A DNA stretch of 64,000 nt from an uncultured Lachnospiraceae bacterium (GTDB lineage: Bacteria; Bacillota; Clostridia; Lachnospirales; Lachnospiraceae): contig CACYPS010000006.1 in the NCBI GenBank assembly GCA_902776305.1, positions 21,856-85,855 on the forward strand. Direction: 5' to 3'. The notes beneath the pieces are model-generated. The model searched no databases and had not been told where the DNA came from. It saw only the letters and a program-made list of their open reading frames with translations. Positions within the stretch are counted from its first letter, which is position 1. Every line of letters begins with the position of its first letter. Below are positions 52,452 to 60,410 of this stretch, in pieces. The translations under genes and the position numbers were made by a program.

Positions 52452-52895
52452 ATGAAAAACGAGCCCATCATGATTTTCAAAGTCTATGCAGATAACAGGG
52501 ATGTTTCCAATCTGGAATGTCCCTACGGCGCAGTGACCATGATCCCGTTCCGCGCAACAGTAGAATCGGACCTGTTTACGGGAGAAACGCTTCCGGGGGC
52601 AGTCGATGTGCAGATCGAGAATCCGGGTAAGAGCCGCAACATGTGTGCAAAGTACATGTTCAGAGGAAAGGATCTGGACGGAAATCCCTGTCAGCTGTTC
52701 GTAAAGAATGACAGCTACCTGGCTCCGATCATGAGAAACGAACCTTATTTTGACGGCTGTCCGATGTTCCTTACAGACAGTCCGGTCCTCGGCAAATACC
52801 TCTGCTCTCAGCATTTCCGCTCGGAAGTGCACGGCAGGGACTGGGGTGTTGAGATACACATTTTCGATGTGCTGTCTGAAGTACAGCGAACATAA
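52452..52895 (+). CDS. DUF3237 family protein
   Basis: A 147-residue protein of unknown function. The N-terminal IFKVYADNRDVSNLECPYGAVTMIPFRATVESDLFTGETLPGAVDVQ follows the DUF3237 plan (beta-rich, P-Y-G, I-P-F-x-x-x-V-x-S..F.GE.LPGA.D.Q). No signal peptide. It is the first gene of the divergent plus-strand group, 98 bp before rhaD. It may act on a locus-specific intermediate, but no function can be assigned. Confidence 0.65.
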   Translation: MKNEPIMIFKVYADNRDVSNLECPYGAVTMIPFRATVESDLFTGETLPGAVDVQIENPGKSRNMCAKYMFRGKDLDGNPCQLFVKNDSYLAPIMRNEPYFDGCPMFLTDSPVLGKYLCSQHFRSEVHGRDWGVEIHIFDVLSEVQRT

Positions 52896-52993
52896 CCGTC
52901 GACTGTCTGTCCGATTAACATTGATAGTAACTACTTGATTAAAGAATAATTTCTTATCGCTTAACTAAAGAACATTTTAAAAGGAGAACAAAA

Positions 52994-53866
52994 ATGAAAG
53001 TATTGGATTCTGAACTTATGAAGCGCTACGCAAGAATGGCAATAGACGGATTTAATCAGGGCTGGCATGAAAGAAACGGCGGAAATCTCAGTTATCGCAT
53101 GAAAATCGAAGAAATCGAACAGCTCAGAGATGATTTCAAAGAAGGCGAATGGAGAGTCATCGGTTGGCAGAAAGGTGATGAGTCCGCATTCCCGGGACTT
53201 GCAGGCGAATACTTCATAGTCAGCGGTTCAGGAAAATACTTCCGCAATATCGAACTCGATCCGGAAGACAATGTCTGCATCATCGAGTTGAATGAAAAGG
53301 GAAATCGCTACAGGATCGTATGGGGCCTCAGAGAAGGCGGCATGCCGACATCCGAACTGCCTACACATCTGGCAAACCTTGAAGTGCTCAAGGCAAGAGA
53401 TCCGGAGATGAGAGTCGTATACCACTGCCATCCGGGCAACATCATTGCACTGACATTCGTACTTCCGCTTGACAGCCGTGTATTCACCAGAGAGATTTTT
53501 GAAATGGTCACAGAGTGCGCGGTCGTATTCCCCGAAGGAATCGGCATTGTCCCGTGGGTCATCTGCGGCGGACGTCAGATCGGCGAGATGACGGCAGAGA
53601 TCATGAAGAAGCAGGACGTTGCAGTATGGGCACATCACGGAGCATTCTGCTGCGGAAAGGATTTTGACCTTGCATTCGGTCTTATGCACACAGTAGAAAA
53701 ATCAGCAGAAATCCTTGTCAAGGTTCTTTCAATGAGTCCGGTCAAGCTTAACACGATCACACCGGAAATGTTCCGGGAGCTCAACGCACCGTTCGGTATC
53801 CATATCAACGAGGACTATCTCTATGAGAAGAAAGACGGTACGATCGGCCAGCTTCCGCAAGAGTAA
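52994..53866 (+). CDS. rhaD: Rhamnulose-1-phosphate aldolase
   Basis: A 290-residue class II aldolase splitting rhamnulose 1-phosphate into dihydroxyacetone phosphate and lactaldehyde. It shows NQGWHERNGGNLSYR at the N-terminus, the zinc ligands in VVYHCHPGNIIALT and in VWAHHGAFCCGKD, and the HTVEKSAEILVKV helix. The size fits RhaD rather than the shorter FucA. The start follows AAAAGGAG. rhaB follows after 63 bp. Confidence 0.93.
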   Translation: MKVLDSELMKRYARMAIDGFNQGWHERNGGNLSYRMKIEEIEQLRDDFKEGEWRVIGWQKGDESAFPGLAGEYFIVSGSGKYFRNIELDPEDNVCIIELNEKGNRYRIVWGLREGGMPTSELPTHLANLEVLKARDPEMRVVYHCHPGNIIALTFVLPLDSRVFTREIFEMVTECAVVFPEGIGIVPWVICGGRQIGEMTAEIMKKQDVAVWAHHGAFCCGKDFDLAFGLMHTVEKSAEILVKVLSMSPVKLNTITPEMFRELNAPFGIHINEDYLYEKKDGTIGQLPQE

Positions 53867-53929
53867 GACAAGCCAGAAAACCGATCATCGGATGTCCGGC
53901 AAAACGTAATACCAGAGAGGATATGTAAA

Positions 53930-55276
53930 ATGCAGAAATACTATCTCGCAATTGATATAGGAGCTTCCTCCGGCAGACATATCGTCGGATGGGAAGAAAA
54001 CGGCTCATGGCAGACAGATGAAGTATACCGTTTCCCGAATAGCGTGACACGATCAGACGGACATCTGATATGGGATATCGAAGGACTTCTCGGCCATGTA
54101 AAAGCAGGAATTGATAAAGCCCTTGCAAAGTATGAAATCGAAAGTCTGGCAATTGACACTTGGGCAGTCGACTATGTTCTGATGAAAGGTGATCAGGAAG
54201 TGATGCCCTGCTACGCCTACAGAGACAGCCGCACGAAGCCTGTTATTTCGGAAGTGCACAATCTGATGAGTTTTTCCGAGTTATACCAGCGAACCGGCAT
54301 CCAGTTCCAGCCTTTCAATACGATTTACCAGCTTTACTCGGACAAGCTTGCGGGAAGACTCGACGATGTAACCGACTTCCTGATGGTACCCGAATACCTG
54401 CTTTATAAACTCAGCGGAGTAAAAGCTCATGAGTACACAAATGCAACGACCGGAGGAATGGTAAACGCAAAAACCGGACAGTACGATCCTGAAATCCTTC
54501 ACGCACTCGGTCTTCCACTTAGACTCTTCGGTCCGGACAGCGAAGCTGCTCAGAACGAAAAACTCAATGACAATACCGAAAAATCCGAAGAAGTCAAAGA
54601 CAGTTTCCTTCTTCAGCCCGGAACGGTGACAGGTGAATACAGGGGTATAAAGTGCGTACTCTGTGCGACCCATGACACGGCGTCCGCAGTCGAAGGCATC
54701 CCGATGGATGACGATCAGCCGTATATCTCTTCCGGTACCTGGAGCCTTCTCGGAGTCAAGTCTCCCGAAGCCATAACCAATAAGGACAGCGAGTCAGCCA
54801 ATTGGTCCAATGAGGGCGGCGTAGGCTACGTAAGATACCAGAAAAATATCATGGGAATGTGGCTCGTAAACAGGCTGCGAGACTGCCTGTGTCCCGGAAA
54901 GGCTTTCGGCGAGATCGTATCTGAGGCGGAAGCGAGCGTATTTGATGAGACAGTGGACGCCAACGCTCAGGAATTTCTTGCACCGGAGAATATGCAGGAG
55001 GCATTTGACAGAGCGCTCACAACGAAACCCCGGACGATCGGCGATTATTTCCGCTGCGCTTACAAGAGTCTTGCGCTCAGTTACAGAGACGCAGTGCTTG
55101 AGCTTGAGCACAACACCGGAAAGCATTACGAGAAAATCTATATAGTCGGCGGCGGAGCAAAGAATGCATTTTTGAACCGTCTTACAGAGGAGGCAAGCGG
55201 AAAACAGGTCGTTGCGCTCCCGATTGAGGCCACTGCTCTCGGCAATCTTAAAATACAGAGAAAAGCGGCACACTGA
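53930..55276 (+). CDS. rhaB: Rhamnulokinase, C-terminally short
   Basis: A 448-residue FGGY-family sugar kinase phosphorylating L-rhamnulose. It has the N-terminal ATPase fold (AIDIGASSGRHIVGWEENG), SLAIDTWAVDYVL, THDTASAVEGIP, SSGTWSLLGVKS and KIYIVGGGAKNAFLN. It stops at EATALGNLKIQRKAAH, 25-40 residues before typical family ends, where a C-terminal helix would follow. The 3' end is duplicated downstream with the stop conserved. The kinase core is intact, so activity is plausible. Confidence 0.88.
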   Translation: MQKYYLAIDIGASSGRHIVGWEENGSWQTDEVYRFPNSVTRSDGHLIWDIEGLLGHVKAGIDKALAKYEIESLAIDTWAVDYVLMKGDQEVMPCYAYRDSRTKPVISEVHNLMSFSELYQRTGIQFQPFNTIYQLYSDKLAGRLDDVTDFLMVPEYLLYKLSGVKAHEYTNATTGGMVNAKTGQYDPEILHALGLPLRLFGPDSEAAQNEKLNDNTEKSEEVKDSFLLQPGTVTGEYRGIKCVLCATHDTASAVEGIPMDDDQPYISSGTWSLLGVKSPEAITNKDSESANWSNEGGVGYVRYQKNIMGMWLVNRLRDCLCPGKAFGEIVSEAEASVFDETVDANAQEFLAPENMQEAFDRALTTKPRTIGDYFRCAYKSLALSYRDAVLELEHNTGKHYEKIYIVGGGAKNAFLNRLTEEASGKQVVALPIEATALGNLKIQRKAAH

Positions 55277-55352
55277 AAGAGATTAATGTGCTCCAACCGC
55301 GGCCACTGCTCTCGACAATCTTCAAATACAAAGACAAGCAGTTCACTGAAAC
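55228..55352 (+). repeat. Tandem duplication of the rhaB 3' end (73-bp period)
   Basis: GGCCACTGCTCTCGGCAATC and the following bases through the CAC TGA stop recur 73 bp downstream with scattered substitutions. The second copy would encode AATALDNLQIQRQAVH and a stop in its own frame, but it has no start signal. Confidence 0.8.
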
Positions 55353-55392
55353 CGATCCAACAAAGCATGTATAATAATTCGGAGGAAAGCAA

Positions 55393-56823
55393 ATGTTAGT
55401 AAAGTCATTGGTAGAAACCAAAGCCAGAATCGGCGTTTTCTCAATCGCACTGGGAGCATATCTCCCGCAATTCCCTTCACTGGTTCCCGAATTTGAAAAT
55501 CAGTATGCGGATTTCAAAAAGATGCTGCCCGATACAATCGAAATCATCGACGGCGGTATCGTAACGACAAAAGAACTCGCCATGAAAGCAGGCGATAAAT
55601 TCAGAGCAGCCGATGTGGATCTCGTGATCCTGCAGCTTCTCACATACGCGACCTCTTACAACATGCTTCCGGCTGTGAGAGATCTCGATGTACCGGTAGT
55701 CCTCGTTAATCTCCAGAAAAAGCTGGCTCCGGATTATGCCAATACCGATACAGCTACCTGGCTCGGTGAACTCTATGCATGCGGCGCTGTCGGCGAGATG
55801 GTTGCCGACCTAGAAAGAGCAGGCAAGAGACATTCTGTAATCACCGGCGTCGTGGAAGGAGGCGATCCCGAAGCTCAGGCGGAAATCGAGGATTGGTGCA
55901 AAGCTGCCCAGGTCCGTAGAAGATTCCGTGACACCAATCTCGCTCAGATCGGCAGACCGTATCCCGGTATGATGGACCTCTACATAGATGAGACGAATTT
56001 ATATCATAGAATGTGGCTTTACACAAAGCAGTTTGACTGGGAGAAGATGTGGGCAATAGCCGATGGCGTCTCTGACGAAGAGACGATCCGCGCAAAGGCT
56101 CAGGATATTCTCGATACCTTCGAGATCGAAGGCGGCGGTACGATCGAAAAGGTGTGGGATATGGCAAAATATGTCGTGGCTTTCGAGCAGTGGGTCCGCG
56201 ATGAGCAAATCGGTTTTATCGCATCACATTATGACGGCTTCGCACAGGGCAAGGCAGGAACTCTCGACAGCATGCTTATTCCGGCATTTTCTATGCTGAT
56301 CAGACAGAGTGTTGCATGCGCAGTCGAGGGAGACATCAAGGTCGCTATGGCCATGAGCATCCTCAAAACTATTTCCGGTATGGGACAGCTCTCCGAGATG
56401 TACTCGATCGATTTCAAAGAGGATATCTGCATTATAGGACATTCAGGCTCGGGTGATGCCGATATTTCCTGTAAGAAGCCGACCATGAAGATCGTAGATG
56501 TGTTCCACGGAAAAACAGGCGGCGGCTATCTGACACAGTTCTATCCGCATCTCGGACCGGTCACCTATCTCGGCATCACACAGGACAGAGACGGACACTT
56601 CAAGTTCGTGGCTGCTGAGGGCGTGAACGAGGAAGGTCCGATCTTCACATTCGGTGACACGAACATGAGAACAAGATTCACCTGCGGTGCAAGAGAATTC
56701 TGCAACAGGTGGAGCGAAGCCGGCCCCACGCATCATATGGCGGCGGCATCCGGAAGACATATCGATACAATCCTTAAGGTAGCTAAGATCTTTAACGTAC
56801 CGGTGGATGTGGTTACCAGATAA
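55393..56823 (+). CDS. AraA/FucI-type sugar isomerase family protein
   Basis: A 476-residue protein with the Rossmann-like N-domain and central domain of L-fucose/L-arabinose isomerases. It contains DGGIVTTKELAMKAG, DLVILQLLTYATSYNMLPAVRD, GFIASHYDGFAQGK, KEDICIIGHSGSGDAD and FHGKTGGGYLTQFYP. It is not a canonical RhaA. Encoded with rhaD and rhaB and with no RhaA in the window, it is the likely aldose-ketose isomerase converting L-rhamnose to L-rhamnulose. Specificity is inferred from context only. Confidence 0.8.
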   Translation: MLVKSLVETKARIGVFSIALGAYLPQFPSLVPEFENQYADFKKMLPDTIEIIDGGIVTTKELAMKAGDKFRAADVDLVILQLLTYATSYNMLPAVRDLDVPVVLVNLQKKLAPDYANTDTATWLGELYACGAVGEMVADLERAGKRHSVITGVVEGGDPEAQAEIEDWCKAAQVRRRFRDTNLAQIGRPYPGMMDLYIDETNLYHRMWLYTKQFDWEKMWAIADGVSDEETIRAKAQDILDTFEIEGGGTIEKVWDMAKYVVAFEQWVRDEQIGFIASHYDGFAQGKAGTLDSMLIPAFSMLIRQSVACAVEGDIKVAMAMSILKTISGMGQLSEMYSIDFKEDICIIGHSGSGDADISCKKPTMKIVDVFHGKTGGGYLTQFYPHLGPVTYLGITQDRDGHFKFVAAEGVNEEGPIFTFGDTNMRTRFTCGAREFCNRWSEAGPTHHMAAASGRHIDTILKVAKIFNVPVDVVTR

Positions 56824-56919
56824 AGTCCCGGATCGGTTGCACCTTAAATGTTTTAGTTGGCAGAAAAGTCAGGCAGTTACACTAAGACAGTGCTGCCGTA
56901 ATATTCAGCAACCAAAAAA

Positions 56920-57014
56920 GGGCTGCTGCTTTAAGACAGCATTGCCGCAATATATAGCAGACATTTGCAAATAACGTCAGCTATATACTGCGGCTTCACT
57001 TATTGCAGCAGCCC
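56920..57014. repeat. Large hairpin element, copy 1 (95 bp)
   Basis: The ends GGGCTGCTGC and GCAGCAGCCC pair exactly. An inner stem GCCGCAATATATAGC/GCTATATACTGCGGC has one mismatch. The centre GAC-ATTTGCAAATAAC-GTC is identical, in inverse orientation, to the centre of the element at 60248-60346. A partial repeat of the left arm lies just before it (56881-56912). Flanking A and T runs could also let it terminate the rha transcript. Confidence 0.8.
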
Positions 57015-57083
57015 TATTTTAAATCAAATATCACCCTGGATTTATTCCTCCTCTCCGGCATGCCCGATCTGAGGACTCCCCGT

Positions 57084-57653
57084 CTACTTATCATTCCTGA
57101 TAAATCTTTCGGTCTCCTTCATGATTCTGTACAGTTCCTTCAAATCCTGGAAACTGTCATGGCTTTCCAGAGAGTGATTGGCATAGGAAATCAGTGTACA
57201 GGGAATTCCCTTATCCTCGCATATCCCGTAAATAGGACTCTTCTCTTTTCCTACCCACGGATCATCCGTACCGGAAAAAACAATCGCTTCTCCAAACGAA
57301 AACGAAAACGTATCCGGCAGTGGCGTATAAAGAATCAGTCGGATCTTGTCCTTAGCCGGGCTCTCTGACGCAATCTTTGCTGCCACAATCGTTCCTATAC
57401 TCTTTCCTATGAACAAAATATCATCGTATGAACACAGGTCCACTTCCGCCAGGCTCTTCACAGACTGCTTAAGCGCAATGAAAAACGATTCCTCCATCCT
57501 CTTTCTATCGCCTTTGACCTTTTTCGGAAATCCGGAATAGGTCAAAGTCATAACCTCATAGTTCTCCGCTGAGGCTATTCTTCTCGAATAATAAAGTAAC
57601 GGCTTGTCAGCCGTGTATCCGATTCCGGGAAAAATCACTGCAAGTTTTTTCAT
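57084..57653 (-). CDS. Alpha/beta hydrolase family protein
   Basis: A 189-residue serine hydrolase-like protein. It starts MKKLAVIFPGIGYTADKPLLYYSRR, a common start in small clostridial hydrolases. The nucleophile elbow is FIGKSIGTIVAAKI (Ser in GKSIG), FSGTDDPWV is the acid strand and YANHSLES carries the His. No signal peptide. The substrate is unknown. The start was moved three codons in, to MKKL. Confidence 0.78.
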   Translation of the reverse strand: MKKLAVIFPGIGYTADKPLLYYSRRIASAENYEVMTLTYSGFPKKVKGDRKRMEESFFIALKQSVKSLAEVDLCSYDDILFIGKSIGTIVAAKIASESPAKDKIRLILYTPLPDTFSFSFGEAIVFSGTDDPWVGKEKSPIYGICEDKGIPCTLISYANHSLESHDSFQDLKELYRIMKETERFIRNDK

Positions 57654-57811
57654 TTTTCTCATCCTTCATAATAACTGCGATAACACAGGTTACTTTTAAC
57701 TGCTTCAATTTACCGATACGGGTTTGCGGTCTCCTTTTTAAGATTCATTTTGCGCATTCATCTCACGACATTAGTCATGAGAATTCTTCGTCATAGATAG
57801 AACCTGATACT

Positions 57812-57869
57812 TTAGTGTGTCAGCATACCGCCGTCAGAGATGACCTCGGAACCTGTCATAAAAGAGTTC
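57812..57869 (-). pseudogene. C-terminal fragment of a short-chain dehydrogenase
   Basis: In one minus-strand frame the segment reads NSFMTGSEVISDGGMLTH and then a TAA stop. That is the classical C-terminal end of SDR oxidoreductases (x-F-x-TG-x-x-x-x-x-DGG). No upstream SDR sequence is present, so it is a remnant. Confidence 0.7.
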
Positions 57870-57995
57870 TTGCGTCAACAATTCTGTTGCCGCTCCAGCC
57901 CATCATTAAATAAGTGCCGAAATCCTTGCTGATACACCAATAGATCAGCGCCATGATGACAACCTAAACTGCCGTTATTACAGCCGCAAATTTCC
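57870..57995 (-). pseudogene. Fragment of an unrecognised membrane protein
   Basis: In one minus-strand frame this reads RKFAAVITAV, a stop codon, then VVIMALIYWCISKDFGTYLM and MGWSGNRIVDAR. The hydrophobic helices and in-frame stop suggest decayed coding sequence, joined directly to the SDR tail. I do not recognise the family. The remainder of the 57654-58010 gap holds nothing further that I can identify. Confidence 0.5.
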
Positions 57996-58010
57996 GAACC
58001 CGTTATCGGT

Positions 58011-58829
58011 TTAACTCTGATTTCTGCAAAGCATCCTGTCAAATCGTTCCATCACAACCCGCATATCTCCTCCCATGCGGTTTCGGCACTCTTCAATCAT
58101 TTCAATCGGAACACCGTAAAATGCCTCTGCAATACTGCCTGCAATACAGGTAAGCGTATCACAGTCACCGCCAAGAGATACAGCTGTCCTGATTACGTCC
58201 TCGAAATCATTTCCTTCCATAAAAGCCGTAATTGCCTCCGGTACTGTTTCCTGGCAGCTCTCCACATGATGGTAGCCCGGTCTTATCTCATCACAGGTAC
58301 GGCTGAGATCGTACCCGAATTCACGCTCAATATAGTCGCGGATTTGTTCCTTTGAAGCATGATTTCTGGCCATAAAAATCGCACCGGCAGTTGCCTCCGC
58401 TCCTTTGATGCCCTCCGGATGGTTGTGCGTCACCTCAGCGGTCCATGCCGCGACTCTGCGGGTAGTATTAATATCATCATAAAGCCATCCCACAGAGGAA
58501 ACACGCATGGCAGATCCGTTTCCGTAACTACCATAAGGGCTGCTGTCTTCCAGCATGAGCCACCAAATAAATCTTCCTCCATAACCGGCATCCGGATACT
58601 TTCTTCCCCACTTCTTCATTGATTGAACCAAAAGGCTCTTTACTGCTGCTTCATCATTCTCATGTCCCTGTTCTCTCGCATCAAGGAGCGCTTCTGCCAC
58701 AGCTATTGTCATTACACTGTCGTCTGTACACTCAGACCTTCTCCCAAACAGCGGGAAATCCTTTGTCTTATCTCCCTGGTCAAACTCATATGGTGCGCCT
58801 ATCATATCTCCGAGTAAAGCTCCGTACAT
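58011..58829 (-). CDS. ADP-ribosylglycohydrolase family protein
   Basis: A 272-residue all-helical hydrolase of the DraG/ARH family, which removes ADP-ribose from proteins or small molecules using two Mg ions. It shows MYGALLGDMIGAPYEF, the metal-binding CTDDSVMTIAVAEALL, a middle HNHPEGIKGAEATAGAIFMA and the C-terminal SLGGDCDTLTCIAGSIAEAFYG. No cognate ADP-ribosyltransferase is nearby, so the target is unknown. Confidence 0.92.
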   Translation of the reverse strand: MYGALLGDMIGAPYEFDQGDKTKDFPLFGRRSECTDDSVMTIAVAEALLDAREQGHENDEAAVKSLLVQSMKKWGRKYPDAGYGGRFIWWLMLEDSSPYGSYGNGSAMRVSSVGWLYDDINTTRRVAAWTAEVTHNHPEGIKGAEATAGAIFMARNHASKEQIRDYIEREFGYDLSRTCDEIRPGYHHVESCQETVPEAITAFMEGNDFEDVIRTAVSLGGDCDTLTCIAGSIAEAFYGVPIEMIEECRNRMGGDMRVVMERFDRMLCRNQS

Positions 58830-58935
58830 CGTTATCCCTTCCTTTCTGCATATCTTTTTTCGTGTTGAATTTAATATAGCAGATTGTCTTCATAACATGG
58901 TCGCCCGGCAGACGACAATTATTCTTATTCTATGC

Positions 58936-59478
58936 TCATTCGCCCACCAGGTGAACTGTCTTTATGCTATGCCCGGTTGCAGAAATGAACTTCTTAACAA
59001 CGTCATCTGTTCTCATTTTCAGACTCGAAGTACAAACACAAGGATGGCATCCAATATACTCACCTTCAAGGACATCCTCATCAATCAGAAGCTGCACCTT
59101 GCATTCTTTATCATTCATCAGCCCCATCACGCTTACCGCCCCGGGCTCAATATCCAGATATTTCAGCATATCCTCCGGACCCGCGAACGAAAGCCTTGCA
59201 GAGTTTATCTGCGATGACAGTTCCTTCGTTTTGAACTTCTTGTCACCCGGCATCATGAGCAGATAAAACTTCGTTTTCTGCCTGTTGCACAGGAACAGGT
59301 TCTTGCAGATGACCACTCCGAGAACCGCATCTATCTCGTTGCAGGCTTCCATAGTAGTTGCCGCTACATGATCTGTTCTATTATATTTTATTCCCAGGCT
59401 GTCAAGAAAGTCGTAGGTACGTATTTCCCGCTCGAGCCTTCCTTCACCGTTCTCCGGTCTGCCATCATATAATTCCAT
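58936..59478 (-). CDS. Prolyl-tRNA deacylase-like protein (YbaK/ProX domain)
   Basis: A 180-residue single-domain protein of the ProXp/YbaK group, which hydrolyses mischarged aminoacyl-tRNAs (usually Ala-tRNA-Pro). It shows LDSLGIKYNRTDHVAATTMEACNEID, KNLFLCNRQKTKFYLLMMPGDKKFKTKEL with the conserved lysine, and PGAVSVMGLMNDKECKVQLLIDEDV, then GCHPCVCTSSLKM. This pattern matches the free-standing PrdX/ProXp-ala type common in Clostridia. Confidence 0.88.
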   Translation of the reverse strand: MELYDGRPENGEGRLEREIRTYDFLDSLGIKYNRTDHVAATTMEACNEIDAVLGVVICKNLFLCNRQKTKFYLLMMPGDKKFKTKELSSQINSARLSFAGPEDMLKYLDIEPGAVSVMGLMNDKECKVQLLIDEDVLEGEYIGCHPCVCTSSLKMRTDDVVKKFISATGHSIKTVHLVGE

Positions 59479-59553
59479 TCGATTTGGTCTCCTTACATTT
59501 TTTTGCTCATTTATGTATTACGATTCCCATAACAGATATTTCTCATTCACGAA

Positions 59554-59698
59554 GTCAAGAACGCCTCGGCGTTCTTGACGCAACGTGCGCAGCGCATAAG
59601 CACTTTCCTCTTCGCATGTCTGCGATCCACCGTGCCTAAGCATGCGTAACAATGCTCCAGTGGGGCATTGTGTAGCTGAGGCGTTTATTCTTCCTCAC
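59554..59698. repeat. Dispersed repeat, copy 3 of 3
   Basis: It starts with a perfect 12-bp inverted repeat GTCAAGAACGCC/GGCGTTCTTGAC (59554-59579). It continues through CGCAACGTGCGCAGCGCATA and TCGCATGTCTGCGATCC and ends CTGAGGCGTTTATTCTTCCTC. Relative to copy 1 it carries an extra stretch of about 38 bp containing an ACAATGC/GCATTGT hairpin. Its right end contains the stop codon of the DUF2809 gene. Confidence 0.7.
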
Positions 59699-60102
59699 GA
59701 GATCGCATAATACTTAGCCGTTATTCTCAGCTTTATCAAAGCAGTAAGGCTGTAAATCACAACGATACCTACGGTATAAGCCAACAGATCACTCCACAGG
59801 AAACCCTGTCCCAACAACATATGCCCCAGAAATGTTGATCGTATCTTTACCAACCAGTCCGGTGTAAGCATTTGTGAAAACTCATCCAAGTAAGATGTAA
59901 TCAAAGCAGCTGCCGCTGAAATAAACAACGGCTTCCCTGTAAGCACAATTCTCCAGCAACAGTAAACCATCATAGCCCACAATGCATCGCCGCAAAAATC
60001 CGGAACAGCTCCTATCTTTCGTGACAACAGGCCAAGGACTGTCAGCACAACAATCCCACACAGATACCACAATCTGAGCACTCTTATTCGTTTTTTATTC
60101 AT
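59695..60102 (-). CDS. DUF2809 family membrane protein
   Basis: A 135-residue protein with four hydrophobic segments. It has the DUF2809 pattern: LLSRKIGAVPDFCGDALWAMMVYCCWR, then SYLDEFSQMLTPDWLVKIRSTFLGHMLLGQGFLWSDLLAYTVGI. Function unknown. The start was set at MNKKRIRVL (60102). A longer form would start 14 codons upstream without a better ribosome binding site. Its stop codon lies within the end of a dispersed repeat. Confidence 0.85.
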   Translation of the reverse strand: MNKKRIRVLRLWYLCGIVVLTVLGLLSRKIGAVPDFCGDALWAMMVYCCWRIVLTGKPLFISAAAALITSYLDEFSQMLTPDWLVKIRSTFLGHMLLGQGFLWSDLLAYTVGIVVIYSLTALIKLRITAKYYAIS

Positions 60103-60247
60103 ATTTTCATATTCACTCCTGACTTTCGTCGAAGTAAAAAGCAATCTCCAATATTATTGATTATAGCATGGACCGGCACTAATGTTGTCTATAAATAGTG
60201 AAGACGCTTCGGTTACACCCCCATTGAATGGGGAGAGCACATCAAAA

Positions 60248-60346
60248 GGGGCTGTCGCATTAAGGCGCGGCACCACTACATATGGCAGACGTTATTTGCA
60301 AATGTCTGCCATATGTAGTGGTGGCACTGCCTAATGCGACAGCCCC
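60248..60346. repeat. Large hairpin element, copy 2 (99 bp)
   Basis: Two 43-nt arms (60248-60290 and 60304-60346) pair over most of their length. GGGGCTGTCGCATTA and CCACTACATATGGCAGAC match perfectly, with about nine mismatched bases between. The loop centre is the inverse of that in the element at 56920-57014. No coding capacity. The remainder of the 60103-60410 gap shows nothing else. Confidence 0.85.
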
Positions 60347-60410
60347 AACAATTAACAAAAAAATTTACACACTTTTCTTGACAAACCCTTTCACAGACGA
60401 CAAATGAGGA

